64,000 bases of DNA from Sinosporangium siamense (GCF_016863435.1 NZ_BOOW01000006.1:372001-436000); one strand, 5' to 3'; positions 18,351 to 26,138 are shown, numbered from the stretch's first letter. Numbers and translations are program-made. Notes: generated by a model from the sequence alone, not told the origin.

Positions 18351-19133
18351 TCAGCCGGCGACACCGGCGACGAAGGCGATGGGGATCAGCACCAGCACAA
18401 GAGCGACGAGCCAAGGTTTGGGGGCCGGGGCCTGCCTCAGCACAGTGACACCGAGGGGGACCAGGGCGACGGTCAGGCCGAGTAAGGCAGCCCAGGCGAG
18501 GGCATCGCTGCTGCCTTTGAGCACGCCGATCGGCAGCGCGTGCGCGAGAGCAAGCGCGACGCAGCGTGCGGCGCCGATCGCCCCCGTGCCAAGGGCCTTG
18601 GCCCGGAACGCGGCGACGGCCAGCACGATCCACCCGGTCATGATGAGGATGTTCACGGCCTTGAAGACGTGGAAGGCGCCATAGCTGGAGGCCACGGCCC
18701 GCTGCGCCGCCTCCAGTCCAAGGGCGTCTACCATCTGAAAGGCGAGATGGCTCACCCCGGCGTGAAAGACGCGGCCGAACAGGCCGGCGAGCACGAGAGC
18801 GACGCCCCACCTGGCCCATCCGGGAGCGGAGTCGCCGATCCGGCGGGCCAGACAGATCACCGCCGGCCAGAGCAGCACGTTTCCCGCGGCGAAGAGGCTG
18901 TAGGAGAGGGTCATTCGACCCGGCTGCGCGGCGTAGGCGGCCAGCTGGCCGGTGAAGAAGTCGTCCTGTCCAAGCCGTGCCAGCACGCCCGCCACAAGCA
19001 GCAGCGGCCCGAGAACGAGGCCGACCCCCTCCACCCATGGTCCCGGGAGGGTGACGGGGCGGGGCTTGCGAGTATGAGAAAGCTCTGTTTGCTGCACCCC
19101 GCCATTAAGGACGATGCACCCGTCGGCGCACAT
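18351..19133 (-). CDS. Multi-pass membrane protein, function unknown
   Basis: About 260 residues with six or seven hydrophobic helices, e.g. G-V-G-L-V-L-G-P-L-L-L-V-A-G-V-L near the N-terminus and alanine/valine-rich helices to the end. Resembles DUF4386-like membrane proteins, but I cannot assign it firmly. The start is uncertain: ATG 19133, TTG 19178 and GTG 19097 are in frame, none with a good ribosome site. Its 3' end converges closely with the upstream plus-strand gene. Confidence 0.65.
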   Translation of the reverse strand: MCADGCIVLNGGVQQTELSHTRKPRPVTLPGPWVEGVGLVLGPLLLVAGVLARLGQDDFFTGQLAAYAAQPGRMTLSYSLFAAGNVLLWPAVICLARRIGDSAPGWARWGVALVLAGLFGRVFHAGVSHLAFQMVDALGLEAAQRAVASSYGAFHVFKAVNILIMTGWIVLAVAAFRAKALGTGAIGAARCVALALAHALPIGVLKGSSDALAWAALLGLTVALVPLGVTVLRQAPAPKPWLVALVLVLIPIAFVAGVAG

Positions 19134-19283
19134 GGGCGCTGAGGCGAGATTCGAAGGTAGACCTGGCACTACTGCCAAGCTCGTCCGGGCCTCCGTAAGC
19201 TCGCTGACGTAGCGGCACCGGACTCAGAAGCCTGTGGCGGCTCGACCAAATCCCCGGCTGAGCGTGTCCGGGGCTTCGCCGTA

Positions 19284-19360
19284 CTCAAGGCGACAGACCG
19301 TACCTCAAGGGGACAGAGCCGTCTCTCAAGGGGACAGAGCCGTCTCTCAAGGGGACAGGG
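19284..19360. repeat. Tandem repeat, ~3.7 copies of a 20-21-bp unit
   Basis: Units begin CTCAAGGGGACAGAGCCGTCT; copies start at 19284 (diverged), 19304, 19325 and 19346 (partial). The last copy contains the stop codon of the TetR gene, so the array looks like a repeated duplication of that gene's 3' end. Confidence 0.85.
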
Positions 19361-19895
19361 AGGAGAAGGCGCGGGCTCCTTCGGCCCAGGTGCGGTCGAG
19401 GTCGGAGCCGTCGGGGTAGCGGCTGTCGAGCTCAAGGATGACCATGCCGTGGGCGAAGGAGAAGAGGGCCTGGGCCAGGTGGGGCTCGCCGACGGCGAGG
19501 TAGAACGGGGTGCCGGCCCACTCGTCGAGGCCGGGGGCGAGTCGCTGGCGGGGGAGGGCGCCTGAGGTGGCCAGGCGGTAGAGGCCTGGGTTGGCGAGGG
19601 CGTGTTTGCGGTAGGTCGCGAGCAGGTTGGCGACCACGTGCGATGGGGCGCTGTCGGCCACGGCGGCGTGGAGGGCGTCGCCGAGCTCGACGAAGCCGCG
19701 CTCGATCAGCGCGACCTCGACCGCCGCCTTGTCGGGCAGGTGCTTGTAGAGCGAGGGGGCGCGGATGCCGAGCCGCTCGGCCAGGGCACGCATGGTGAGC
19801 GCGTCACGCCCCTGCTCCTCAAGGAGCTCGCGGGCTGCCGCCACGATCTCGGACGCGCGGGGTGACAACGGGCGGGGTTCCGGGCGAGCGCTCAC
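19347..19895 (-). CDS. TetR family transcriptional regulator
   Basis: 182 residues. The N-terminal helix-turn-helix contains R-A-L-A-E-R-L-G-I-R-A-P-S-L-Y-K-H-L near 35-53, followed by an all-helical ligand domain of the short TetR type. GTG or ATG start overlaps the stop of the SRPBCC gene upstream (4 bp), so both are one transcript. Two perfect dyads in front of the operon are its probable operators. The ligand is unknown; its stop lies in a tandem repeat. Confidence 0.9.
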   Translation of the reverse strand: MSARPEPRPLSPRASEIVAAARELLEEQGRDALTMRALAERLGIRAPSLYKHLPDKAAVEVALIERGFVELGDALHAAVADSAPSHVVANLLATYRKHALANPGLYRLATSGALPRQRLAPGLDEWAGTPFYLAVGEPHLAQALFSFAHGMVILELDSRYPDGSDLDRTWAEGARAFSSLSP

Positions 19896-20410
19896 CGGAC
19901 CATTGTCTCAGCGCGGGCCTTCAACGCCGCGTTCATCGCGTTGAACTCGTCCACCACGTCGAGTGTGCTCCCGGCGAACGGCACGAGCGCGCCGGTGAAC
20001 TTCTCGTGCTGGACGAGGCGGCTGCGTCCGCCGCCGAGGTCCTCGATCGTGAAGGTGTGCTCGCCCTCGACGACGCCGGGCATCACGAACCGCCCGAGCC
20101 AGCGCAGCTCGCGCCCGGGGGAGGCGGCCAGGACGGTCGGGCCGAAGACCATGATCTCGCCGTTGACGCGCAGGTGGTTGGACAGCCGGGCGCCGGCCTC
20201 GGCCCGGCCCTCCGCGCGCTCGATGAACGGATTCCACTCGGGGTAGGCCGCGAAGTCGGTCAGGACCTCCCACACCCGGCTCGGCGGGGCGTCGATGTCG
20301 ACGCGGGTGTGGATCTCGTGGGGGCGGAGCAGCGTCCAGGCGTAGAGGAGCGCGGGGACGGCGACGAGCAGAGCCGCGATGCCGCCCGTGACCTTGGCCG
20401 CAGTGGACAC
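19892..20410 (-). CDS. SRPBCC (START-like) family protein with N-terminal membrane helix
   Basis: About 172 residues. A hydrophobic helix (G-G-I-A-A-L-L-V-A-V-P-A-L-L) is followed by a polyketide-cyclase/SRPBCC domain beginning V-D-I-D-A-P-P-S-R-V-W-E-V-L, with F-A-A-Y-P-E-W-N-P-F. Such domains bind hydrophobic ligands in a deep pocket. I prefer GTG at 20410 (GGAGG 11 nt before). The open frame extends to GTG 20449, but that start would place an operator inside the coding region. First gene of the TetR-controlled operon. Confidence 0.8.
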   Translation of the reverse strand: MSTAAKVTGGIAALLVAVPALLYAWTLLRPHEIHTRVDIDAPPSRVWEVLTDFAAYPEWNPFIERAEGRAEAGARLSNHLRVNGEIMVFGPTVLAASPGRELRWLGRFVMPGVVEGEHTFTIEDLGGGRSRLVQHEKFTGALVPFAGSTLDVVDEFNAMNAALKARAETMVR

Positions 20411-20431
20411 GAACGTGAGAACCTCCGTTGA

Positions 20432-20446
20432 GCTAACGCTGTTAGC
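20432..20446. promoter_or_regulatory. TetR operator 1
   Basis: Perfect dyad GCTAAC-GCT-GTTAGC. Its centre is 26 bp from the second site. It lies just before the SRPBCC-tetR operon, so autorepression is likely. Confidence 0.75.
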
Positions 20447-20456
20447 CACAACCGTA

Positions 20457-20473
20457 GGCTAACGGTGTTAGCC
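20457..20473. promoter_or_regulatory. TetR operator 2
   Basis: Perfect 7-bp-arm dyad GGCTAAC-GGT-GTTAGCC, the same half-site as operator 1. It is only 27 bp before the promoter box of the first secreted peptide, so the regulator might also touch that gene. Confidence 0.75.
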
Positions 20474-20500
20474 GGTCAAGCTCGACCGACTTCGCAATCT

Positions 20501-20530
20501 CTAGGTGTTGGTTCAGTCACGGAAAGTTAT
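20501..20530 (+). promoter_or_regulatory. Shared secreted-peptide promoter box, copy 1
   Basis: CTAGGT, 7 nt, CAGTCAC, 2 nt, AAAGTTAT. The geometry is identical to the boxes at 22242 and 22651. The outer blocks are 16 bp apart, as for -35/-10 elements of an alternative sigma factor, and the last block ends 39 nt before the peptide's ATG. Confidence 0.6.
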
Positions 20531-20569
20531 TTTCAGTGGCAACTACCGCCGAAGAAGGGCAGGCCGAGC

Positions 20570-20818
20570 ATGCGCACCACCAGCCGTATCGCGACCACTC
20601 TGGCGCTGGTCGCCGCGCTGAGCGGTCTGACCACTGCCGTCGCCGCCGCGGCGGCCGGCTCCGACCCCGTTCCTCCGTCAGTCGCTCACCTCGCCGACTT
20701 CGGTGCCTTGGTCGGAGGGCCGTTCGGCACGGATCTCAACGCGAAGCTCTTCCCGTCCTCGCCCGCCGTGGACGCAGCCCTCTCCGCTCCCGAGGTCAGG
20801 GCCAAGTTCTTCAGGTAA
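20570..20818 (+). CDS. Small secreted peptide A
   Basis: 82 residues. The signal peptide M-R-T-T-S-R-I-A-T-T-L-A-L-V-A-A-L-S has an Ala-rich cleavage zone near 25-30. The short mature part has no cysteine and contains a G-A-L-V-G-G patch. No known domain. The start was chosen as the ATG that begins a good signal sequence; the frame is open 105 nt further upstream. First of five such genes in 2.4 kb, preceded by promoter box copy 1. Confidence 0.7.
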   Translation: MRTTSRIATTLALVAALSGLTTAVAAAAAGSDPVPPSVAHLADFGALVGGPFGTDLNAKLFPSSPAVDAALSAPEVRAKFFR

Positions 20819-20959
20819 TCCGAGTGACTCACGGCCCATCCGGCGGCATCGCACCCGCGATGTCCGCCGGCCGTGAGGGCCTCGCGTCTTCTTGCATGCC
20901 GTCGCAACCGTTCGCGACTTACTCCGGTTCACCAACGATCACGTGAAAGGTAGGCACTC

Positions 20960-21259
20960 ATGCGCATCGCACACCGTCTCGCTGCCCTTGTGCTGGCCGC
21001 CGCGGCCGGCGGGCTCGCCGCTTCTCCCGCCGTGGCGGCGGGCCCCGGTCCGGCGAGGGCCGACACCCCGGCCTCCGGCGCCGGCTCGGTCTCGGGCCTG
21101 CTCGGTGGCGCGGGTGCCACGACAAGGGGCGCCGATCCCTTTGTGGCCGTGGGCGGCCTGCTGGGCAACCTGGTGGGCGCGGGCAAACCGAAGGCCGCGG
21201 CTCCGGCGAGCACGGCCAGGGACGACGCCGAAACGCGGTCCGCCGCGGTGGACGACTGA
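20960..21259 (+). CDS. Small secreted peptide B
   Basis: 99 residues, Gly/Ala-rich, no cysteine. Signal peptide M-R-I-A-H-R-L-A-A-L-V-L-A-A-A-A-G-G with A-V-A-A cleavage. The mature part has G-L-L-G-G and G-G-L-L-G-N-L-V-G segments like peptides C and D. The ribosome site GAAAGGTAGG is the leader shared with C, D and E. No clear copy of the 30-bp box upstream. Confidence 0.75.
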   Translation: MRIAHRLAALVLAAAAGGLAASPAVAAGPGPARADTPASGAGSVSGLLGGAGATTRGADPFVAVGGLLGNLVGAGKPKAAAPASTARDDAETRSAAVDD

Positions 21260-21311
21260 TCAAGCCGTACGGCAGGAGCCGAAGGTGATGCGGCGCCCCC
21301 CTGTCCCGCTT

Positions 21312-21344
21312 CTAAGTGATTCCTTAGCCGTCACGTCATTACTG
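21312..21344 (+). promoter_or_regulatory. Possible diverged promoter box before peptide C
   Basis: CTAAGT at 21312 and CGTCAC at 21329 resemble the shared box, but the spacing is 3 bp longer and the AAAGTTAT block is not kept. Listed as a weak relative only. Confidence 0.25.
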
Positions 21345-21380
21345 TGAGTTACTACGGTGATCACCTTGAAAGGCGGAATC

Positions 21381-21611
21381 ATGCCAAGTGCCCGACATGT
21401 CGCCGCCGCGCTGTTACTCGCCACAACGGTGAGTGTCCTGGCCGCCTCACCCGCCATGGCCAACCCCGATCCACTCGGCACCCTCGTCGGCGGTCTGCTC
21501 GGCGAGGGAGGAGGCGGTGGCCAGCAGCTGCTCGGCGACGGCGGCGGTGTCAGGTTCACCACCCCACTCGGTGTGAACCTCAACGCCGGCGCGGGCCTCA
21601 CCCCTCCATAG
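21381..21611 (+). CDS. Small secreted peptide C
   Basis: 76 residues. Signal peptide from M-P-S-A-R-H-V-A-A-A-L-L-L-A to S-P-A-M-A; the mature part begins N-P-D-P-L-G-T-L-V-G-G-L-L-G and is glycine-rich. The ATG at 21381 follows GAAAGGCGG by 5 nt, the leader shared with B, D and E. The mature start P-D-P-L with L-V-G-G is also in peptide D, so these look like distant paralogues. No cysteine, no known domain. Confidence 0.78.
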   Translation: MPSARHVAAALLLATTVSVLAASPAMANPDPLGTLVGGLLGEGGGGGQQLLGDGGGVRFTTPLGVNLNAGAGLTPP

Positions 21612-21749
21612 CGGGGGGGAACGAGCACCCGGTGTCCGGCCGTTCCCCTGGGGCGGCCGGGCGTCGGTGCGGGCCGCCCCAGGGAAACGGCCCCTTCGCC
21701 CCGGCCGCTCCGCTGGTGGTCGCCGCCGCGTCCGCCTAGTCTCGCGGGC

Positions 21750-22265
21750 ATGGCGATCAAGAACTCCCACTGCTCCTACTGCGGTACGGCATATGCCGCC
21801 GGCTCGGCCTGGCCCCGCACCTGCGGCGGATGCGGGCAGACCGGCTACCTCAACCCGCTACCCGTCGCCGTGATGGTGCTCCCGGTGGACGACGGCCTCC
21901 TCGTGGTGCGCCGCGACGTCGAACCGCGCCGGGGTGAGCTCGCCCTGCCGGGTGGCTTCATCGACATGGGGGAGTCGTGGCAGCAGGCGGCGGCCCGGGA
22001 GCTCCGCGAGGAGACCGGTGTCGCCGTGGACCCCGCCGCCGTGCGGCTCCTCGACGTGCACAGCGCCCCCGACGGCACCGTGCTCGTCTTCGCCCGCGGC
22101 CCGCGCCTGGCCGCACCGGACCTGCCGCCCGTCGCCGCCACCGCCGAGACGTCGGAGTGGCTTGTGATCACCGGCCCCCGGGAGCTGGCCTTCCCCCTGC
22201 ACACCCGCGTCGTGGCGGACTACTTCCAAGAACTCGACACTCTAGGTAATTTGCCAGTCACATAA
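21750..22265 (+). CDS. NUDIX hydrolase with N-terminal zinc ribbon
   Basis: 171 residues. Cys 8/11 and Cys 25/28 form a zinc ribbon, as in NudC-like or other zinc-ribbon Nudix enzymes. The Nudix box is G-G-F-I-D-M-G-E-S with R-E-L-R-E-E-T-G-V (about 70-92), complete. Length and layout suit a general nucleotide-derivative pyrophosphohydrolase. It sits among the secreted peptide genes, and its last codons lie inside the promoter box of peptide D (stop TAA at 22263-22265). Confidence 0.87.
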   Translation: MAIKNSHCSYCGTAYAAGSAWPRTCGGCGQTGYLNPLPVAVMVLPVDDGLLVVRRDVEPRRGELALPGGFIDMGESWQQAAARELREETGVAVDPAAVRLLDVHSAPDGTVLVFARGPRLAAPDLPPVAATAETSEWLVITGPRELAFPLHTRVVADYFQELDTLGNLPVT

Positions 22266-22271
22266 AGTTAT
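22242..22271 (+). promoter_or_regulatory. Shared secreted-peptide promoter box, copy 2
   Basis: CTAGGT, 7 nt, CAGTCAC, 2 nt, AAAGTTAT: all three blocks match copy 1 exactly. It ends 41 nt before the ATG of peptide D and overlaps the stop codon of the upstream NUDIX gene. Confidence 0.65.
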
Positions 22272-22312
22272 CCTCGTTGGCGACATTGGTCACTTTCGAA
22301 AGGTAGCCAACT

Positions 22313-22513
22313 ATGCGCACTGCACGCCGTGTCGCCGCCGCCCTCGCCCTGACCGCCGCGATCGGCGGTCTGTCCGCCCCTGCCGCCATGGCCGTCGCCC
22401 CCGACCCGCTGCACCTCGTGAACGGCCTGCCGCTCGTCGGCGGCCTGGTCGGCGGCGCGGGCGGTCACGGGCTGCCCATCTCCACCCACGGGCTCCCGCT
22501 CGTCGGGCACTGA
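22313..22513 (+). CDS. Small secreted peptide D
   Basis: 66 residues. Signal peptide M-R-T-A-R-R-V-A-A-A-L-A-L-T-A-A-I-G with A-M-A cleavage. The mature part of about 38 residues begins A-P-D-P-L and carries G-L-P-L-V-G-G and a second G-L-P-L-V-G-H. Ribosome site GAAAGGTAG. No cysteine. The hydrophobic Gly/Leu/Val repeats could form beta-structure at a surface, as chaplins do, but it is not a chaplin by sequence. Confidence 0.78.
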   Translation: MRTARRVAAALALTAAIGGLSAPAAMAVAPDPLHLVNGLPLVGGLVGGAGGHGLPISTHGLPLVGH

Positions 22514-22650
22514 CAGCCGGCCTTCCCCGCTGTGGGGGGTCGGAGGGGCCGGTCCGGTCCCGGCGGGCGGTGCTGCCTCACCCGGGACCGGACCGGCCCT
22601 TTCCCTATGTGGACGCACCACACCTCGCGAACCCCCGGCTCGACATCACC

Positions 22651-22680
22651 CTAAGTGGATGTCCAGTCACCTCACGTTAA
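22651..22680 (+). promoter_or_regulatory. Shared secreted-peptide promoter box, copy 3
   Basis: CTAAGT, 7 nt, CAGTCAC, 2 nt, CACGTTAA. Same geometry as copies 1 and 2, with three or four substitutions. It ends 44 nt before the ATG of peptide E. Confidence 0.6.
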
Positions 22681-22724
22681 ATTCGAGCACGCTAGTGATC
22701 CCCCTCGTGAAAGGCGGATACCCC

Positions 22725-22943
22725 ATGACCACTCCGCGACGGATCGCCACCACCCTGCTCCTGAGCGCCGCGGTGAGCGGCCTGCTCGCCCCCGCCGCGC
22801 ACGCCGCACCTGAGCCGGGGCTCGGGCTTTTCAGCCCCACGGTCTATGAGCTCACCTTCGCCCTGGAGTCCAACAGTACCTTCGGTATGACCCACATCCT
22901 GCCGAAACCGGTTGTCTCCCTCACCCAGCTCCCCGACGTCTGA
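22725..22943 (+). CDS. Small secreted peptide E
   Basis: 72 residues. Signal peptide M-T-T-P-R-R-I-A-T-T-L-L-L-S-A-A-V-S-G-L is very close to that of peptide A (R-I-A-T-T-L and S-G-L shared). A-H-A cleavage, then a mature part of about 45 residues without cysteine. ATG at 22725 follows GAAAGGCGG; an upstream in-frame ATG at 22659 lies within the promoter box and is rejected. Last of the peptide series. Confidence 0.75.
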   Translation: MTTPRRIATTLLLSAAVSGLLAPAAHAAPEPGLGLFSPTVYELTFALESNSTFGMTHILPKPVVSLTQLPDV

Positions 22944-23011
22944 ATAACGAAAACGAAAAGCCCCGGGGTCCGCCCCCTCCCCACGAGAGGGCAGACCCCA
23001 GATCGCCTCCG

Positions 23012-24085
23012 TCACCGGATCGACAGCACCACCTTGCCCAGGTGGTCCCGCCGCTTGGTCATCTCGAACGCCTCCCGGATGTCCTCCAGCGCCATCCGCG
23101 TCGCCACCACGGGACTCACCCGCCCGTCCGCCACCAGGCCCAGCCCGTCGCGCACGTCGGTGAAGTCGGCTGCCGCGCATCCGTGCAGGGTGACCCGCCT
23201 GGTGTAGAAGTTGCGCGTGTCCACCGTGAACGCCGACTCGGGCAGGGCGGCGGCCACAACGGTGTGGCCGGCCCACGACGTCAGCCGCAGCGCCGCGCCG
23301 ATGAGGGCGCCGCTGCCGGTGGCGTCCAGCGCGAGCGGCACACCGCGGGGGGCGATGTCCCGCACGGCGGACTCCAGCTCCGCTGAACCGTCGATCGGAT
23401 ATTCGACCACCTCGGCCGCGCCCAGCGACGGGAGGTCCCCGGTGGGCTCGCCTTTGAGCACACCGGCGACGACCCGTGCGCCGAGCGCGGCACACACTTG
23501 CACACATGCCACACCGAGGGCGCCGGTGGCCCCGGTGACCAGCACGGTGGTGCCGGGGGCGAACCCGGCCGGGCCATACGCTCTGCGGATCATGTGCAGC
23601 GCGATCGGCACACTGTGTACGGCGGCAGCCGCCTCGGCGTAGCCCACGGAGCTCGCGATGGGAAACGCCACCCGCTCCGGCACGACCACATAGTCCGCGG
23701 CGCCGCCGTCACTGTGGATGCCCGACACATATTGCGAGGAACAGTCGGCCTCGTGCCCCGCCGTACAGAAATCGCAGGTCCCGCAGGGCACGTTGGGTTT
23801 GACCGCCACCCGTTCGCCCACCCGCTCTTCTGCCACACCCAGGCCGACGGCGGCGATGACGCCGGTCGGGTCCAGGCCGACGGTGCGGGGGACCAGGACG
23901 GGGCGCCCGAGGGGCGCGCCCGCCATCACCTGACGTTCGAGCTGGTTGACCCCGACGGCGTGCACCTCGATCAGCACCTCGCCGGGGCCGGGGGCCGGTG
24001 TCCCGACCTGCTCCACACGGAGCAGGTCGGGACCGCCCGCCTCGGGCAACCGCGCGGCTCTCATGGTGAGCCTCGTTTTCATCAT
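23012..24085 (-). CDS. Zinc-binding alcohol dehydrogenase (MDR family)
   Basis: 357 residues. GroES-like N-domain, with a structural zinc loop containing C-G-T-C-D-F-C-T-A-G-H-E-A-D-C near 110-124. Rossmann motif G-A-T-G-A-L-G-V-A near 195-203. The catalytic-zinc region is divergent (no G-H-E at the usual spot), so it may be a quinone-reductase-like or non-catalytic-zinc MDR. It overlaps the binding-protein stop (ATGA) and ends the second ABC operon, suggesting it oxidises or reduces the imported compound or its product (inference). Confidence 0.88.
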   Translation of the reverse strand: MMKTRLTMRAARLPEAGGPDLLRVEQVGTPAPGPGEVLIEVHAVGVNQLERQVMAGAPLGRPVLVPRTVGLDPTGVIAAVGLGVAEERVGERVAVKPNVPCGTCDFCTAGHEADCSSQYVSGIHSDGGAADYVVVPERVAFPIASSVGYAEAAAAVHSVPIALHMIRRAYGPAGFAPGTTVLVTGATGALGVACVQVCAALGARVVAGVLKGEPTGDLPSLGAAEVVEYPIDGSAELESAVRDIAPRGVPLALDATGSGALIGAALRLTSWAGHTVVAAALPESAFTVDTRNFYTRRVTLHGCAAADFTDVRDGLGLVADGRVSPVVATRMALEDIREAFEMTKRRDHLGKVVLSIR

Positions 24086-25104
24086 GGGCGCCGCGCGATG
24101 CCGAGGGCGTCTTGTGCCCGATAGAGCTGGTCGAGCGAGGTGAAGCTGTCGAACTTCGCCGGCGGCATCTTCAGCACGCCGAGAAGCTCGTCGAACATCT
24201 TGGGGACGAGACCGCCGTCGTCGTCGTAGAGGTGCGGCCCGTTGGCGTAGACCGCGGGGTCGGCCTCAAGGGGCGTCACCATGAAGCCCTTGGCCTTCAT
24301 CATGTCCTGCACGTATTTCTGCTGTGCGGGATCCTTGAAGATCTTCATGCCTTTAATGGTGGCCCTGATAAAGCGGGCGGTCGTGTTGGGATTCTGGTCG
24401 ACGAAGGTCTGGGTCGCGGTAAGGGCGTCGTTCGGCCATTCCTTCATGACGTCCAGCACGAATCGGCCGCCGGCCTCCTCGACGAGTTTCTTGTGTCTCG
24501 GGAAGATGACCGTCATCGCCAGCTTGTTCTGCTTGAACTGCTCGACCCAGGCATTGGATCCACCGGGCAGGTTGACCGCCTTGAACGCGACACCGGTGAG
24601 ATCGAAGCCGGCGTCCTTCAGCAGCTGCATGCGGACGTCGTATTCGATGGTGCCGGGGTTCGCGCCGAGCAGGATGGGTTTGCCGGCGAGGTCCTGCGGC
24701 GATTTGATGTCCGACTGCACCGCGACCACGAACGGCTCGCGGTTGCGATATCCGGCCACGATCTTCAGCCCGGCGCCGGCCGCCGCGGCGGCCACCACGT
24801 CCGGTGCGGCCTCCGCGCCGAAGTCCAGGCTGCCGCCGACGATGCCCTCGCGGATCGACTGCACCTCGACCCGCTCGACGGTCAGGCCCTCCTCTTTGTA
24901 GAAGCCTTTGTCGATCGCGATCTCGATGGGCGCGTTGGTGTCGAGGTTCGGCAGGCGCATGCCGATTTTGACGGTTGTCTTCTCAGGCGGCCCGATGGGG
25001 CCGGTCGCCGCCGGTTTGGCGGCCGTGGGTTCGTCCTCGGTTCCCGATCCGCATCCGGCGACGACGACGGTGACCGCGGCGAGAAAGGCTGCGAAACGCC
25101 TCAT
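24082..25104 (-). CDS. ABC transporter substrate-binding lipoprotein (NitT/TauT/SsuA-like)
   Basis: 340 residues. Lipobox V-V-A-G-C at about 14-18, then a Pro/Ala linker and an SsuA/ThiY-like binding fold (I-G-M-R-L-P-N-L-D-T-N-A-P; I-A-I-D-K-G-F-Y-K-E-E-G-L). The last is the classic 'K-G-F-F-K-E-E-G-L' motif of nitrate/sulfonate/pyrimidine binding proteins. It lies 42 nt after the 25147 permease and overlaps the alcohol dehydrogenase. It belongs to the second importer, whose ATPase and other permease are now on the far side of a TnpB element. Confidence 0.92.
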   Translation of the reverse strand: MRRFAAFLAAVTVVVAGCGSGTEDEPTAAKPAATGPIGPPEKTTVKIGMRLPNLDTNAPIEIAIDKGFYKEEGLTVERVEVQSIREGIVGGSLDFGAEAAPDVVAAAAAGAGLKIVAGYRNREPFVVAVQSDIKSPQDLAGKPILLGANPGTIEYDVRMQLLKDAGFDLTGVAFKAVNLPGGSNAWVEQFKQNKLAMTVIFPRHKKLVEEAGGRFVLDVMKEWPNDALTATQTFVDQNPNTTARFIRATIKGMKIFKDPAQQKYVQDMMKAKGFMVTPLEADPAVYANGPHLYDDDGGLVPKMFDELLGVLKMPPAKFDSFTSLDQLYRAQDALGIARRP

Positions 25105-25146
25105 GAGGCACTCCTTGGGGTTGTGCAGATTGCGAGGTTTCCCCGG

Positions 25147-25980
25147 TCACTCCGGTGTGACGCCCTCGGAATACCAGGGCGCGATGAGCCTGCGGACCAG
25201 GCTCACCAGCGCCATCAGCAGATTGGCGATGACGACGAGCATCAGCGTGATCGCGAGCGACGACGCCAGGTCGAAGTCGGCCGACCGCCGGAAGATGAGA
25301 TAACCGAGCCCTTCGCTGCCGCCGATGAACTCACCGATGACGATTCCGACCATGGCGCGGGCGACGCCCATGCGCACACCCGTCAGAATCAGCGGAAGCG
25401 CGGCCCACAACTGGACCTTGAAGAAAATCGCCGTACGGCTCGCGCCGAACACCCTGGCCGCCTTCACCAGGGAGGGATCCACGCCGCGAATGCCGTCCAT
25501 CGTGTTGATCGCGACGGGGAAGACCGCCATCAGGAAGATGATCAGGATTTTGGGCCCCTCGCCGAACCCCATCCAGAGCACCAGCAGCGGCTGGAACGCG
25601 ATTCGCGGCATCGAATACGCGGTCCAGAACGGCGGCCCCGCGATGTCGCTCACCCACCGCGACGAACCGAGCGCGAGCCCGCTGCCCACCCCGATCACCA
25701 CGGCGAGCACGAACCCGATCAGCGCGTTCTGCGTGCTGAACCACGCATGACCGCCCAGGGAACCGTCCGCCACCATCTCGGTGAACGAGTTCCAGATCGC
25801 GCTCGGCGGCGGCACGAACACGGGGTTGGCCAGCTTGAACACGCTGACCGCGAGCTCCCACAGCCCGAACAGCAGAGCGACCTCGGCCGCCACCGCAAGC
25901 TTCCACTTGAGCTCCTTGGACTTCTTCGCCCCGCCGGGCGACGTCCGCGGCCTCCTGGTGGCCAGAGTCGCGCTGGTCAT
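25147..25980 (-). CDS. ABC transporter permease (NitT/TauT/SsuB type)
   Basis: 277 residues, about six membrane helices, EAA loop region M-P-R-I-A-F-Q-P-L-L-V-L-W-M-G-F-G. I start it at ATG 25980 (M-T-S-A-T-L), with GGGGA before it. The frame stays open into the TnpB element, but those residues are not permease-like. It should pair with the permease at 27359-28126; the element between them is a later insertion into the operon. Confidence 0.88.
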   Translation of the reverse strand: MTSATLATRRPRTSPGGAKKSKELKWKLAVAAEVALLFGLWELAVSVFKLANPVFVPPPSAIWNSFTEMVADGSLGGHAWFSTQNALIGFVLAVVIGVGSGLALGSSRWVSDIAGPPFWTAYSMPRIAFQPLLVLWMGFGEGPKILIIFLMAVFPVAINTMDGIRGVDPSLVKAARVFGASRTAIFFKVQLWAALPLILTGVRMGVARAMVGIVIGEFIGGSEGLGYLIFRRSADFDLASSLAITLMLVVIANLLMALVSLVRRLIAPWYSEGVTPE

Positions 25981-26054
25981 CCGGTCCCCTTCGTGGATAC
26001 CCCGACCTTCAGAGCGGGAAGGAAACGAAGCTCCTGCGGAGCAGGGCAGGAAAA

Positions 26055-26081
26055 GCTGGATCGCCGCCAGGGCGATCCAGC
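26055..26081 (+). repeat. Perfect 11-bp hairpin near the left end of the TnpB element
   Basis: Arms GCTGGATCGCC (26055-26065) and GGCGATCCAGC (26071-26081) with a 5-nt loop; a smaller GCTCC-TGC-GGAGC hairpin lies at 26030-26042. Subterminal hairpins like these are used by TnpA for end recognition in this family. Confidence 0.7.
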
Positions 26082-26138
26082 GTCCGCAGCCACCGGACGA
26101 CACCCGCCACTCACACCGGAGCCGATAGAGTCTGAGGC

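Noticed and set aside
19284-19360. CRISPR-like array
   Set aside because: The units are contiguous with no spacers; a plain tandem repeat.
22313-22513. Chaplin or lanthipeptide precursor
   Set aside because: No chaplin-domain motif, no cysteine and no modification enzyme nearby.
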